Shown one piece after another: positions 42,828 to 50,640 of a stretch of DNA of 52,890 nucleotides. Origin of the DNA: DATDYW01 sp044375695 (GTDB taxonomy: Bacteria; Patescibacteriota; Minisyncoccia; Phycocordibacterales; JAACPR01); contig JBILMG010000002.1 in NCBI GenBank assembly GCA_044375695.1, forward strand, positions 1-52,890, in the 5' to 3' direction. Within the stretch, counting starts at the first letter, position 1. Each line of letters begins with the position of its first letter. The notes under the pieces were generated by a model. That model was given only the letters and a program-made list of their open reading frames with translations, was not told the DNA's origin and did not search any database. A program made the translations under genes and the position numbers.

Positions 42828-43442
42828 ATGATACGTTCATTATCTAAACAGTTGGCCAATTGCTTCACCATTGGATCTACGTACTGCTGGACGCCCGGCA
42901 TTACGCTGACAAACCTCGGAGACGAGGCCAGGGGCGTGCACCTCTCGCCGCGAGGTAAACCTCGAGCGGGTGTTACCGCCAGAGGTTTCCCCCCGCAGTT
43001 CAGAAACGAGACGCTCCTGAACGCCAATCTCACCGGCGACGGCGCGCTTACGGCCTCGACCGAGAAAGTAGAGTCCACCCTGGTGCTGGTGAGCGGCGTT
43101 ACCTACCTAGAAGTCTGCTGCGGCTTCAGGTCGATTCGGGCGGTCTTCCACGATCAGGACGTCACGCTTAGCCTTGCCGGAACGCCCGCGCTCAAACGCG
43201 GGAAAAGCGGCGGAAGCTGTCTCCTCGAGCTGCCGCCCGCGCCCGAGAGCTGCTACCCCGGAGACGCGCCGGCAATCTACCTGCGAACCATTACGCGAGG
43301 AGAAATTGTCATCGGCGTAACCGCCATCGAGCGAGACGAGAACGGCCGGCCGGCCCTCTGGTCGAGGACAATGCGCGAGTTCTCGCAAGTCGCGAAAGCG
43401 GCCACCCGCCACTTCGACAGAAAGCTGCTGCGCCTCCCGTGA
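42828..43442 (+). CDS. Orphan protein, single-gene unit
   Basis: A 204-residue soluble protein, beta-rich with several Cys (CFTIGSTYCW, EVCCGF, SGGSC, ESCYPGD) and a helical C-terminus. No signal peptide despite the Cys content, so metal binding is possible. TTGCGT-16-TAGAAA promoter, -10 box 9 nt before the ATG. No family recognised. First of three consecutive units. Confidence 0.6.
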   Translation: MIRSLSKQLANCFTIGSTYCWTPGITLTNLGDEARGVHLSPRGKPRAGVTARGFPPQFRNETLLNANLTGDGALTASTEKVESTLVLVSGVTYLEVCCGFRSIRAVFHDQDVTLSLAGTPALKRGKSGGSCLLELPPAPESCYPGDAPAIYLRTITRGEIVIGVTAIERDENGRPALWSRTMREFSQVAKAATRHFDRKLLRLP

Positions 43443-43462
43443 ACGGGGGCGCTTTTCTTTTT
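43430..43462 (+). terminator. Intrinsic terminator
   Basis: GCGCCTCCCGT/ACGGGGGCGC imperfect stem across the stop codon, tail TTTTCTTTTT. Confidence 0.75.
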
Positions 43463-43528
43463 GACTAATCTTTCACAAAGTGTCAGAACTGAAACCAGTA
43501 CGCTCCGTACCAAAAAAATACGCTCACC

Positions 43529-44245
43529 ATGAAAAAAACCTCAATACCCTGCAACGTGTTCACCCTCTCGCGAAAGGGAAAGCTCTTCCCCGGAGCACCC
43601 GTCGTGCCGTCACCCACCGCCGCTCACCCGGAGCGCCTCATCCTGACAGACTACTGGGAGAATATTGGCCAAAGCTCCCCAGGACTTCCCTTCTTCGCTG
43701 ACCCGAGCGTGATTGTTCCCGCTACGGCCGACATCAGCCTCATCGAGCGGGCGAGCCTACGCCTCACCTCCGTCGATCTTGACGATTTCCCAGAAGATGA
43801 ACGCTCGGGGCAAACTCACGGTAAACACGTCGTCCACCAGCTCGCCAACCTTCAGCCGCTCGCGGGCGCAGACCCGGCGGAAACGCTCATCTGGGTACCG
43901 TTCCCGGTGAACGTCGAAGGCGGCTTGTCGGGAGGCTGCGAAGGGCGCGGCGCAGTACCTTTCGAGCTCGGTTTCGGCAACGGACGCGAGCTCGGCGACT
44001 ACCGCTGCCTGCTGCTCGCCTTCGGCGGAAAACTCGAAGCGGTAACCCTGACCATTAAAGGCGGCGACACCTTCTTCCTGCGCGCCGTTCCCGGTAGCCA
44101 GATCTCGGAAGAGGTTCCGTGCCCGTGCGTCACCATCTGCACTCCAGAGAAGTACGAGCAAAGCCGCAGAGCCCTCGAAGCCGCTTTCAACAAAGCGCAG
44201 GTCGAAAGCCACTTCTTCGCGAACATTAACGGCCTAGCCGCCTAA
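43529..44245 (+). CDS. Orphan protein, single-gene unit
   Basis: A 238-residue soluble protein, mainly beta-rich (FGGKLEAVTLTIKGGDTFFL at about residues 165-184) with a helical end. CPCVTIC lies near residue 202. No family recognised. A TTGACT element lies upstream and a terminator follows. Confidence 0.6.
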   Translation: MKKTSIPCNVFTLSRKGKLFPGAPVVPSPTAAHPERLILTDYWENIGQSSPGLPFFADPSVIVPATADISLIERASLRLTSVDLDDFPEDERSGQTHGKHVVHQLANLQPLAGADPAETLIWVPFPVNVEGGLSGGCEGRGAVPFELGFGNGRELGDYRCLLLAFGGKLEAVTLTIKGGDTFFLRAVPGSQISEEVPCPCVTICTPEKYEQSRRALEAAFNKAQVESHFFANINGLAA

Positions 44246-44272
44246 CCCCGCTCCGGCGGGTTTTCTTTTTCC
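44246..44272 (+). terminator. Intrinsic terminator
   Basis: CCCCGC/GGCGGG short stem with tail TTTTCTTTTT. Confidence 0.75.
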
Positions 44273-44281
44273 TGGTAAAGA

Positions 44282-44309
44282 TTGACAAATTACCAGAAAA
44301 GTATAGAAG
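44282..44309 (+). promoter_or_regulatory. Promoter TTGACA-16-TAGAAG
   Basis: Perfect TTGACA (44282-44287) with TAGAAG (44304-44309), 20 nt before the ATG at 44330. Confidence 0.7.
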
Positions 44310-44329
44310 CTTGCTTAGCACACTGCCCC

Positions 44330-45112
44330 ATGAAAAAGAAAAAAACGGCGCCCGGCGGCGCCTCAAAAAATACGCCGCAACCGCCCGACGGCTGTAACTG
44401 CTACGAGTTCGACGGCCAGAGATTCGTGCCAGGTATCCCGGTCGTGAGGCTGGCGAAGACGAGGCGCCTCGGCGTCCCCCTCATAAGGGAAGACGTGGAG
44501 GGAGGTATTCCTCTCGCCGAAAACTCCGCGAGACGCCCAAAGGTTATCGCGGGCCGAGTCTACGTGGCCGGGCTCAATTCGCACAGACGTGAGCTGACCG
44601 ACGGCCGCGAAGGCGGACGCCACCTCCTAATCCTGACGCCAGAATGTTCGTCGTTTTACGCGCTGCAACTTTCGTCGGCGCACGACCGGGCAATCTCGGC
44701 GGTCGGCCCGTTCGAGGGCGATACCTGGAAAATCGAGTCAGAAGGGGGAGCCAGCTTTTCCGGACGCGCTTTCAGGTTGCTCCTGCGCCTGCCCTACGAG
44801 GGGCAGGACGATTGCCCTGACATCGACGCGTCCGTGGCCCCCGCGGTTCGCCTGCACCTCTTCGGCGGCCAACCGCCGCGGGTAGCGGTCATCGGCGCTG
44901 ATCCGGCGTACGTGCGCAGCGCCAAGCCGTGCCTTCCCTGGGTAGCCCGCCTCAAAGACTACGCCTTCATCACCAGGAAAGCCGCCAGTCGGCTTTCCCA
45001 GAAACTGTTCGCCGCGAGCGAGAAAGTTCGGAAGAAAGGCCTTTCCAAAAAGAAGCGCTTGAAAGTGAAGATAACTCTCCGGCGCCGGGTACGCGAAAGC
45101 GTGCTCGCCTAG
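44330..45112 (+). CDS. Orphan protein with basic C-terminal tail
   Basis: A 260-residue soluble protein. A Lys-rich start, a CNCYEFDG block (about residues 22-29), a beta-rich centre and a strongly basic C-terminus (about 210-260, Lys/Arg-rich, helical), which could bind nucleic acid. No family recognised. Last of three consecutive single-gene units with similar control signals. Confidence 0.6.
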   Translation: MKKKKTAPGGASKNTPQPPDGCNCYEFDGQRFVPGIPVVRLAKTRRLGVPLIREDVEGGIPLAENSARRPKVIAGRVYVAGLNSHRRELTDGREGGRHLLILTPECSSFYALQLSSAHDRAISAVGPFEGDTWKIESEGGASFSGRAFRLLLRLPYEGQDDCPDIDASVAPAVRLHLFGGQPPRVAVIGADPAYVRSAKPCLPWVARLKDYAFITRKAASRLSQKLFAASEKVRKKGLSKKKRLKVKITLRRRVRESVLA

Positions 45113-45118
45113 CCAAAC

Positions 45119-45148
45119 GCCCCGCGCTCGCGGGGCTTTTCTTTTTCT
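45119..45148 (+). terminator. Intrinsic terminator
   Basis: GCCCCGC-GCTC-GCGGGGC with tail TTTTCTTTTT. Confidence 0.9.
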
Positions 45149-45158
45149 CCTCCGGCGG

Positions 45159-45851
45159 CTACTCCGCCACCTCTTCGAAGCGGAACGAGCGGAGCATGCG
45201 CTCGACCGTCGAGGCGCTAGACGCGTCGAGCTTTCCGCGGCGGATCACGTCGTCGCCATCTTGCGGGCGGCAGGTGTCGAACGGCACCTCGACGCCGTCG
45301 CGCGCGCAGCCGAAGGCAAGATCGGCCACCGTCGCGCGCGCCCAGACGAAGCCCCACGGTTTCCAGCCAGTCGGCGCCTCGGAAAAATTGAGCTGCCTGG
45401 CCCAAATTTTGCCGTCTTCCAAGGTGAAGCGGGTCTCGGTCGTCTCGCCGGCGCCGGGCACGTCGGTTTCGACGCGGGTGCGCGCGCTAAAAATCTCGGT
45501 GTCCTTAATGCCGAGCGGGTACACGGAAACCGAAGCCACCTTCGCGCTCTGATCGAACGGCGGGCGGCTGCGGCCAATCGGCACGTACACGTTCACCACC
45601 GGCACGTAAGGATCAGAACCTTCGTAAACCTCCCAACCCGGCGGCACGTCGAGCGAGAAGCCCCACTTATCGCTCTCGTAGGTGCGCCACTTTCCGGGCG
45701 GCAACGCCTCGGAATTTTTAGGAGCGTCGCCGGCCACCAAGCTGGCGTAGCCCTCGACGGCCAAAAAGGCACCCAAGGCGACGACCAGCAAGCCGAGCAC
45801 GACGGCCAAAGCCGGGTGCGAGTGGATGGCGGCGCGCAGCTTCCTCTTCAC
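45159..45851 (-). CDS. Membrane-anchored extracytoplasmic protein, PsbP-like region possible
   Basis: A 230-residue protein with one N-terminal membrane segment (about residues 13-37) and an outer domain beginning WRTYESDKWGFSLDVPPGWE, a pattern seen in PsbP-like and DUF1795-type extracellular domains of unknown ligand. Two Cys in the C-terminal third could pair. GTG start with TAAAAT 7 nt upstream; this -10 overlaps the stop codon of the preceding G6PDH-like gene. Confidence 0.65.
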   Translation of the reverse strand: MKRKLRAAIHSHPALAVVLGLLVVALGAFLAVEGYASLVAGDAPKNSEALPPGKWRTYESDKWGFSLDVPPGWEVYEGSDPYVPVVNVYVPIGRSRPPFDQSAKVASVSVYPLGIKDTEIFSARTRVETDVPGAGETTETRFTLEDGKIWARQLNFSEAPTGWKPWGFVWARATVADLAFGCARDGVEVPFDTCRPQDGDDVIRRGKLDASSASTVERMLRSFRFEEVAE

Positions 45852-45861
45852 GGCCAGGATT

Positions 45862-47031
45862 TTACCATGCCGGCTCTTCGCCGGGGATGTAGCGGACAAG
45901 TGGCGTCGCGGCGGCGAGCGCGCGGAGCCCGTCGGTGACCTTCCACGCGGCGAGAGCGTCTTCCGGGCGCGGCGCGCCGGAAAAATCTCCGGAGAGAGCC
46001 GCCCCGAGGGCGCCCTCGTAGGCGTCGTAACCCTCGCCAGCGGCCGAGAGCGGTAACTCTTCCCCGTTCTCCGAAGAGATAGCGGCGCGCGGAGAGACCG
46101 AGAGACGCCACTCGCTGGCCGGCGAAGAGGCGCGAACCGCAACTTCGGCTAGCGGGAATCCCTTGCCGAAGACGGCGACGATTTCGGCGTTCGGCAGGAG
46201 CGACGAGCGGAGCGCGAGGCGCGCGGCGGTTTCCACGTCCAGCGAGGAGCCGCCCTCTTCCTCGTAGCCGACGTAGCGCGCCCGCGCGGCGGAGACGGCC
46301 GTGAGCGAGCCGATTGCCTCGCCCGCAGAGACGCCAGCCGCGGCGCCGATGGCGAGCCCGAGTAGGAAGAGCCCGTGGCTCTGGAACACGTCGCGGATCG
46401 CGCCAACCTCATCGTAGAAAGCGGCGCGCCGGCCGACGCGAATGGTCTCGCGCATCGAGAGTTCCAGGCGGGAAATTTTAGAGGCCGGCGGCAGGCTCGC
46501 TTCGCCGCGCGCGGCGCGCGACGCGAGCTCTCGCGAAGCGGCTTTCCAGGCGTAGTGATCCACGAGGAAGAAATTTTCGCCAAGCGTCGCGCGGCCCAAG
46601 GAAACGGCCGCGGTAGCCTCTTCCCCGCTGCGGCCGAGCGGCTTCTCGACGGCTAAGCGCGAGAGGCGGCCCAGCCGGAAGAGCGCGCCGGTCGTTCGAA
46701 TTAGCTCCGGGAAAGCCGAAGGCGGCAGCGCGGCGTAGGCGGCGGCGTCGGGCGGCAGCTGCTCCGCGAGCGAGAGCGCCGCTGCCTCGTCGCCGAGCGC
46801 GAGCTCGACCGAGCGAGCGTCGGCAACGAGCGACGGCAGCGCCCCGGCCGCGTCGGGAGCTTTAGCCGCCGCCTCCGCGAGCAGCGTTCCCACGTCGAGC
46901 GGGCGACGCGCCACGAACACGAGCGGCGACCCCGCCGGAAAGACGCCGTCACGGCGCAGGCGCAGAATCGCCGGCAGCACCTTCGCGCGCGCGAGATCCC
47001 CCGATCCGCCGAACAGCGCGAGCGGCGTCAT
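45862..47031 (-). CDS. Short glucose-6-phosphate dehydrogenase-like protein
   Basis: A 389-residue protein, about 100 residues shorter than standard Zwf. The NADP loop is LALFGGSGDLARAKVLPAI at the N-terminus; VEKPLG matches the EKPxG motif and VDHYAWKAA matches the active-site DHYxGKE block, keeping His and Lys but losing the Glu. It may be a divergent enzyme acting on a different sugar phosphate or with reduced activity. Its ATG overlaps the TGA of the coiled-coil gene (ATGA), indicating coupled translation. Confidence 0.75.
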   Translation of the reverse strand: MTPLALFGGSGDLARAKVLPAILRLRRDGVFPAGSPLVFVARRPLDVGTLLAEAAAKAPDAAGALPSLVADARSVELALGDEAAALSLAEQLPPDAAAYAALPPSAFPELIRTTGALFRLGRLSRLAVEKPLGRSGEEATAAVSLGRATLGENFFLVDHYAWKAASRELASRAARGEASLPPASKISRLELSMRETIRVGRRAAFYDEVGAIRDVFQSHGLFLLGLAIGAAAGVSAGEAIGSLTAVSAARARYVGYEEEGGSSLDVETAARLALRSSLLPNAEIVAVFGKGFPLAEVAVRASSPASEWRLSVSPRAAISSENGEELPLSAAGEGYDAYEGALGAALSGDFSGAPRPEDALAAWKVTDGLRALAAATPLVRYIPGEEPAW

Positions 47032-47942
47032 ACCCGCGAGGCGGTTAGCGAAGCCCGCTGCATCGCCATCTCGGCGCGGGCGAGCTCCTGGTGCATGCGC
47101 TCGAGGTCGGCGTCTAGCGCCTGCTTGGCTACCGAAAAGGCGCGCACCTGGAGGCGGTACTTGGCCGCCAGGCTCTCCGCCAAATCGGCGGCGCGCCGGC
47201 CGGCAAGCTCGCCGCGCTCGGCGTTGGCGAGCTGCCGCGCGAGGCCGGCGTCTTTGGCGGACGCCTCGTTGCGGCGACGCGAGCGCTCCAGGCGAATCGA
47301 GGCCAGGCCGCGCTCGCGGTCTTTCTTGCGACGCTCAAGGTCGCGGTACTCCGGGGTGTTCATAACGAACTTGCCGGCGCGGCGCGCCATTTTATCCATG
47401 TCGCGATTGATGGCCTCGACGGCTTTGGATTCCGCGATTTCGCGACGTTCAAAATCTCGCTCAGCCGCCTCGCGCTGCATGGCCAGGTGCGAGCGGGCGT
47501 CGCTCTTCTCGTGAATGGCGCCGGCGGTGGCGCCCAGAGACGACGAGGCGCGGCGGGCATCAGCCTCGGCGGCTACCAGCGAGGACTCGGCCGACCGCAG
47601 GCGCGTCGCCACGCGGGACAGCTCCTGCCTCTTGATGAAAATGTGGCTCTTGTGGCGCTCGACCTCTAGGTGCAGACGCTGGCGCTCGGCCTCGCGGCGG
47701 GCGTTCTCCATGCGCGCCTGCTGGGCCCGGAGGAACTGCGCCGATTCGGTAGCCAGAAAAGGCGCGCGGGCGGCGGTTTGGCCAGCTGCGCCACCAAAAA
47801 CTGCGCGGCCAGGAGCAGCCACCGACGGGGCGACAGCGGGCGCAGCCGGAGCAGCCGCCTCTTTTGCCGCCGCGGCGCGAGCCTTCAGCGCCTCGGCCGC
47901 GGCGCGCTGAAAGGGCGAAAGGTTCTCGTCGGGAAGCGCCAT
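47028..47942 (-). CDS. Long coiled-coil protein
   Basis: A 304-residue cytosolic protein: Ala/Pro-rich disordered N-terminus (about residues 15-70) and then an almost continuous Arg/Glu/Ala-rich coiled coil (about 75-300). TACAAT lies 9 nt before the ATG. Translationally coupled to the G6PDH-like gene. It could be a scaffold or cell-shape filament; no family can be assigned from composition alone. Confidence 0.7.
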   Translation of the reverse strand: MALPDENLSPFQRAAAEALKARAAAAKEAAAPAAPAVAPSVAAPGRAVFGGAAGQTAARAPFLATESAQFLRAQQARMENARREAERQRLHLEVERHKSHIFIKRQELSRVATRLRSAESSLVAAEADARRASSSLGATAGAIHEKSDARSHLAMQREAAERDFERREIAESKAVEAINRDMDKMARRAGKFVMNTPEYRDLERRKKDRERGLASIRLERSRRRNEASAKDAGLARQLANAERGELAGRRAADLAESLAAKYRLQVRAFSVAKQALDADLERMHQELARAEMAMQRASLTASRV

Positions 47943-47998
47943 TGCCCGAGCATTGTAGCGCGGCGCGATGAAAGAGGGGTGAGGATTTTCCGGAGCGG

Positions 47999-48949
47999 CT
48001 AACCTTGAGTTCGGCGAGCAGCCCTCTCCACCAGCGCGCGCAGAAAATTGGCGAGGGTATCTCCGGCCACCGAAATTTCGAGCGGCAAGAGCGAGGTCGC
48101 GGTGAGGCCCGGCAGCGTATTGATTTCCAGGATCACGAAGCCACCGTCCGGGCGCACGATGAAGTCCGCCCGGGAGTAGTCCCGAGCCGAAACGGCGCGG
48201 TGCGCGGCCATGGCGGCAGACGCCAGGCGACCAGCCAGCGCTTCGCCGACAGAGTCCGCCGGACAAATCTCGCGGGTCTCGCCACTGTACTTTTGCTCGT
48301 AACCCCAGAGGCCCGATTCCGGCGGGACAATCTCTACCGCCGGCAGCGCCCGTAGCCCAGCGCCCAGCACCTCCTCGACCCCGACGGTGAACTCGCGGCC
48401 CACGACCATTTCTTCGAGAAGCGCTCGGCGGGAAACCTTGGAGCAGGCCGCGAGAGCCGCCGGAAGGTCAGCCGCGCAGGAAACAGCCGAAGCACCCACG
48501 GAAGACCCGCCGTCGGCAGGCTTCACGATGAGCGGAAAGGTTAGGCCTAGCGATTCGGGAATCATGGCTGAAACGTCGAGCTCGACGCCGGCCGGCACCG
48601 GAATACCGGCCGCGACGAAAGATTCCTTCGAGCGAGGCTTATCCATGGCGAGCGCCGAAGCCTCGACGCCAGATCCGGTGTACGGCACCCCGAGCTCCTC
48701 GAGGATTCGCTGGACCTGGCCGTCTTCGCCGAACTCGCCGTGCAGCGCCACGAAGGCCACGTCGATAGCGGCCATCGCCTCAGCCGGGCTCTGAGCGCGC
48801 CCATCGCGGCGCCAGGATTCCGGGGAGTCGACGAGGATATCTGCTACATCGAAAACGCCGGCGAGCTCGCGCAGGACCGTCTCGCCGCTACGCAGGGAAA
48901 CTTCGCGTTCAGATGATGGGCCTCCGCGCAAAACGGCAACTCTGAGCAT
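47999..48949 (-). CDS. ddl: D-alanine-D-alanine ligase
   Basis: A 316-residue ATP-grasp ligase of normal length. N-terminal VLRGGPSSEREVSLRSG, HGEFGEDG, the ATP-grasp block VKPADGGSSVG and EINTLPGLT near the C-terminus are diagnostic. It makes D-Ala-D-Ala for peptidoglycan precursors, the terminal residue of which the VanY-type enzyme at 12103 would remove. TAAACT lies 7 nt before the ATG; upstream in-frame Mets are not used. Confidence 0.95.
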   Translation of the reverse strand: MLRVAVLRGGPSSEREVSLRSGETVLRELAGVFDVADILVDSPESWRRDGRAQSPAEAMAAIDVAFVALHGEFGEDGQVQRILEELGVPYTGSGVEASALAMDKPRSKESFVAAGIPVPAGVELDVSAMIPESLGLTFPLIVKPADGGSSVGASAVSCAADLPAALAACSKVSRRALLEEMVVGREFTVGVEEVLGAGLRALPAVEIVPPESGLWGYEQKYSGETREICPADSVGEALAGRLASAAMAAHRAVSARDYSRADFIVRPDGGFVILEINTLPGLTATSLLPLEISVAGDTLANFLRALVERAARRTQG

Positions 48950-48975
48950 TGGGGTGAGTTTATATGAGGGCGAGA

Positions 48976-49039
48976 GAGCGGTCACGGCTGGATACGGTTT
49001 TCAAGCCTAGCCGCAAAGGTGGTGCCGCCCTTGCTTACC
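48976..49039 (-). repeat. Decayed tRNA-linked element at tRNA-Ala(GGC)
   Basis: On the minus strand it reads an acceptor-like GGACGGTA, a variable hairpin GCAAGGGCGG-CA-CCACCTTTGC with one mismatch and one G-T pair, a T-arm-like AGGCTTGAA, then GCCGTGACCGCTC. The conserved GCGAGGCGGGG core is missing. Interpreted as a shortened, degraded copy of the elements at the other tRNAs. Confidence 0.6.
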
Positions 49040-49090
49040 GTCCACACAAAAAGAAACCGCCCCTCGGGGGCGGTTTCTTTTTGTGTGGAC
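49040..49090 (-). repeat. 24-bp inverted repeat/terminator overlapping the tRNA-Ala(GGC) 3' end
   Basis: Arms 49040-49063 and 49067-49090, 3-nt loop. The arm includes the tRNA end GTCCA, then CACAAAAAGAAACCGCCCC; the opposite arm gives GGTTTCTTTTTG, a terminator tail. Confidence 0.9.
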
Positions 49091-49158
49091 CGTAGCGGAG
49101 TTGAACCGCTGACCTCTTCCATGCCATGGAAGCGCTCTACCAGCTGAGCTAACGGCCC
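49086..49158 (-). tRNA. tRNA-Ala (anticodon GGC)
   Basis: A 73-nt cloverleaf. Acceptor GGGCCGT/ACGGTCC with G3-U70, anticodon loop ATGGCAT (GGC), T-arm GCGGTTCAACTCCGC. No encoded CCA. TAATCT lies 9 nt before the 5' end, so the transcript may start almost at the mature 5' end. Confidence 0.95.
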
Positions 49159-49226
49159 GGCCGGAGGAGATTAGCAAAATGCCGAAAGAAACGGAAGCCC
49201 CACCCGGGCGGCAATCCCCGCCTTAC

Positions 49227-49255
49227 TTGACATTACTTAAAATAGTATGTAGTTA
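49227..49255 (+). promoter_or_regulatory. Promoter TTGACA-17-TAGTTA
   Basis: Perfect TTGACA with 17-nt AT-rich spacer to TAGTTA, 25 nt before the ATG at 49281. Confidence 0.7.
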
Positions 49256-49280
49256 TTATTTCGAGCTGAACAGCTGAAAT

Positions 49281-49703
49281 ATGAAAACAGAAATCGCACT
49301 CCTCTCCATCCTCGCCTTCCTCACCCTCACTTTCAACCCAAAAACCGCCACCGCGTCCGAGTGGGAATTTTTCGGCAAAAAAGTCGAGGTGGGGCAAAAA
49401 ATTGTAGCCACAGTTCCCGTCGGTGAGTCCATCACTTCGTCCCCGTGGACAAGCGTGTCTCTGGAGTCCATCAACGCCGACAGTAGCTTGGTCTTGCGCC
49501 TCATAGGATCCAACAGCAACACAGCCATTTCGGCCACTGTTGCATCCGGCAGCGGCTCGGTCCTAAGGCCGTGCGTGTCGCGCACCTACACAGCCATCAA
49601 AATCAAAGTTCTTTCGGTCGATTTCGAAAACGGGGTTGCCCGTCTCGAGGTGAGCCAGTTCTGGCCTTACCCGAACGAGGTAAAGATCGATAGCGCGAAA
49701 TGA
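49281..49703 (+). CDS. Small secreted protein
   Basis: A 140-residue protein with a signal peptide (about residues 1-25, ending ATAS) and a beta-rich mature part with a single Cys (about residue 97). It is less GC-rich than its neighbours. The conserved-looking TVPVGESITSSPW and ARLEVSQFW do not match a family I know. Own strong promoter and terminator. Confidence 0.6.
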   Translation: MKTEIALLSILAFLTLTFNPKTATASEWEFFGKKVEVGQKIVATVPVGESITSSPWTSVSLESINADSSLVLRLIGSNSNTAISATVASGSGSVLRPCVSRTYTAIKIKVLSVDFENGVARLEVSQFWPYPNEVKIDSAK

Positions 49704-49710
49704 TCCACCC

Positions 49711-49737
49711 GCCTCGCACCAGCGAGGCTTTTCTTTT
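49711..49737 (+). terminator. Intrinsic terminator
   Basis: GCCTCGC-ACCA-GCGAGGC with tail TTTTCTTTT. Confidence 0.9.
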
Positions 49738-49740
49738 GAA

Positions 49741-49769
49741 AGAACCCTCGGCCTTTGGCCGAGGGTTCT
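49741..49769 (-). terminator. Hairpin terminator of the 44-residue gene
   Basis: AGAACCCTCGGCC-TTT-GGCCGAGGGTTCT, 13-bp perfect stem; GGTTCTTTC ends the minus-strand transcript. Confidence 0.75.
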
Positions 49770-49786
49770 CTCGTTACGCGCGAAGC

Positions 49787-49921
49787 TTAGTGCTTGTGCG
49801 TGATGTACTTCCAGAGGGCCACAATCGAGAGCGCGAGGGCGACCACGACCAGGACCTGGATGAACGGCATCGCGAAGGATGACCAGTTATCCATCATGCC
49901 CCAGGTGCTGTGCTTCATCAT
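49787..49921 (-). CDS. 44-residue single-helix membrane protein
   Basis: A small protein with a Met/Trp-rich N-terminus (MMKHSTWGMMDNW) and one membrane helix (FIQVLVVVALALSIVALWKY). The His- and Met-rich ends could bind a metal. A dedicated hairpin terminator lies downstream. The second Met (49918) is an alternative start. Confidence 0.55.
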   Translation of the reverse strand: MMKHSTWGMMDNWSSFAMPFIQVLVVVALALSIVALWKYITHKH

Positions 49922-50069
49922 AAGGAGATCGTTAAAGGTTAACGCGTCAATTCTAGAACGAAATCGTCCGGAGCGGCGGTGGCAGGTGTGGATTGGGCAG
50001 ATCTGCCGTCTATTTTTACAAAGCCGCACGGGCGCTGTAGTCTCTGACCCGGAAAAGAAAACCACACCC

Positions 50070-50396
50070 ATGTACCTAGCAATCGCCATAGTCGTCATCG
50101 TCTTAGTTGCCGCCCTCGCCTCTCGCCCGCGCCGCGACTACCTCACCGCCCTCAGCCAAACCGAGTGGAGAGACGCTCGCGAAGTCCGGCGAACGCTCGC
50201 CAACGGCTCCGACTTTGGAGGCCCTTCGTACGCCAGCCTCTACACGACGTTCCGGCAACTCGACGGGGAAGGTTTCGTCGAGACGTGGGAAACCCACGAG
50301 GAAGGTAGGCCGAAGCGGCTCTTTCGCCTCACCGAAGCCGGGGCCCAGGAAGCCGCGAAAATTCGCGCGGCCTCTGGAGGCACCGCCCAAGCGTAA
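50070..50396 (+). CDS. Membrane-anchored PadR-like winged-helix protein
   Basis: A 108-residue protein: N-terminal membrane helix (MYLAIAIVVIVLVAALA), then a winged-helix resembling PadR regulators. SLYTTFRQLDGEGFVETWET is the recognition helix region and GRPKRLFRLTEAG the wing. PadR proteins are normally soluble, so the anchor is unusual. TAGTCT lies 26 nt upstream; longer frames upstream are not supported. Confidence 0.7.
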   Translation: MYLAIAIVVIVLVAALASRPRRDYLTALSQTEWRDAREVRRTLANGSDFGGPSYASLYTTFRQLDGEGFVETWETHEEGRPKRLFRLTEAGAQEAAKIRAASGGTAQA

Positions 50397-50398
50397 AC

Positions 50399-50425
50399 AT
50401 CGCCCGATCGGGGCGATTTTCTTTT
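50399..50425 (+). terminator. Intrinsic terminator
   Basis: ATCGCCC-GATC-GGGGCGAT with tail TTTCTTTT. Confidence 0.85.
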
Positions 50426-50451
50426 AGGTTATGGGTGGAGGGGTGAAGAGC

Positions 50452-50559
50452 GGAGGATTCGGTCACGGATAAATCGCTCGCCGTCGCTCGCAATTTTCCG
50501 CGACCCCGCCTCGGCTGCCCCGGCTGCTGCCGGGGCATGCCTGCGGCCTTCGAATCCTC
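50452..50559 (-). repeat. tRNA-linked core element at tRNA-Val(CAC)
   Basis: Minus strand: GAGGATTCGAAGGCCGCAGG, variable stem TGCCCCGGC-AGCA-GCCGGGGCA, GCCGAGGCGGGGTCGCG, a variable AT-containing stem (GGAAAATTGC/GCGATTTATCC), then GTGACCGAATCCTCC, matching the tRNA-Val T-arm. It is preceded by variable hairpin 50562-50585 (GCAAAGGCGG-CGAC-CCGCCTTTGC). Confidence 0.8.
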
Positions 50560-50586
50560 ACGCAAAGGCGGGTCGCCGCCTTTGCT

Positions 50587-50640
50587 CATCGTCCACAAAA
50601 CAAACCGCCCCTGGGGGGGCGGTTTGTTTTGTGGACGATG
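50587..50640 (-). repeat. 25-bp inverted repeat/terminator overlapping the tRNA-Val 3' end
   Basis: Arms 50587-50611 and 50616-50640 with a 4-nt loop. The tRNA-side arm contains the full acceptor 3' strand ATCGTCCA followed by CAAAACAAACCGCCCC. Confidence 0.9.
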
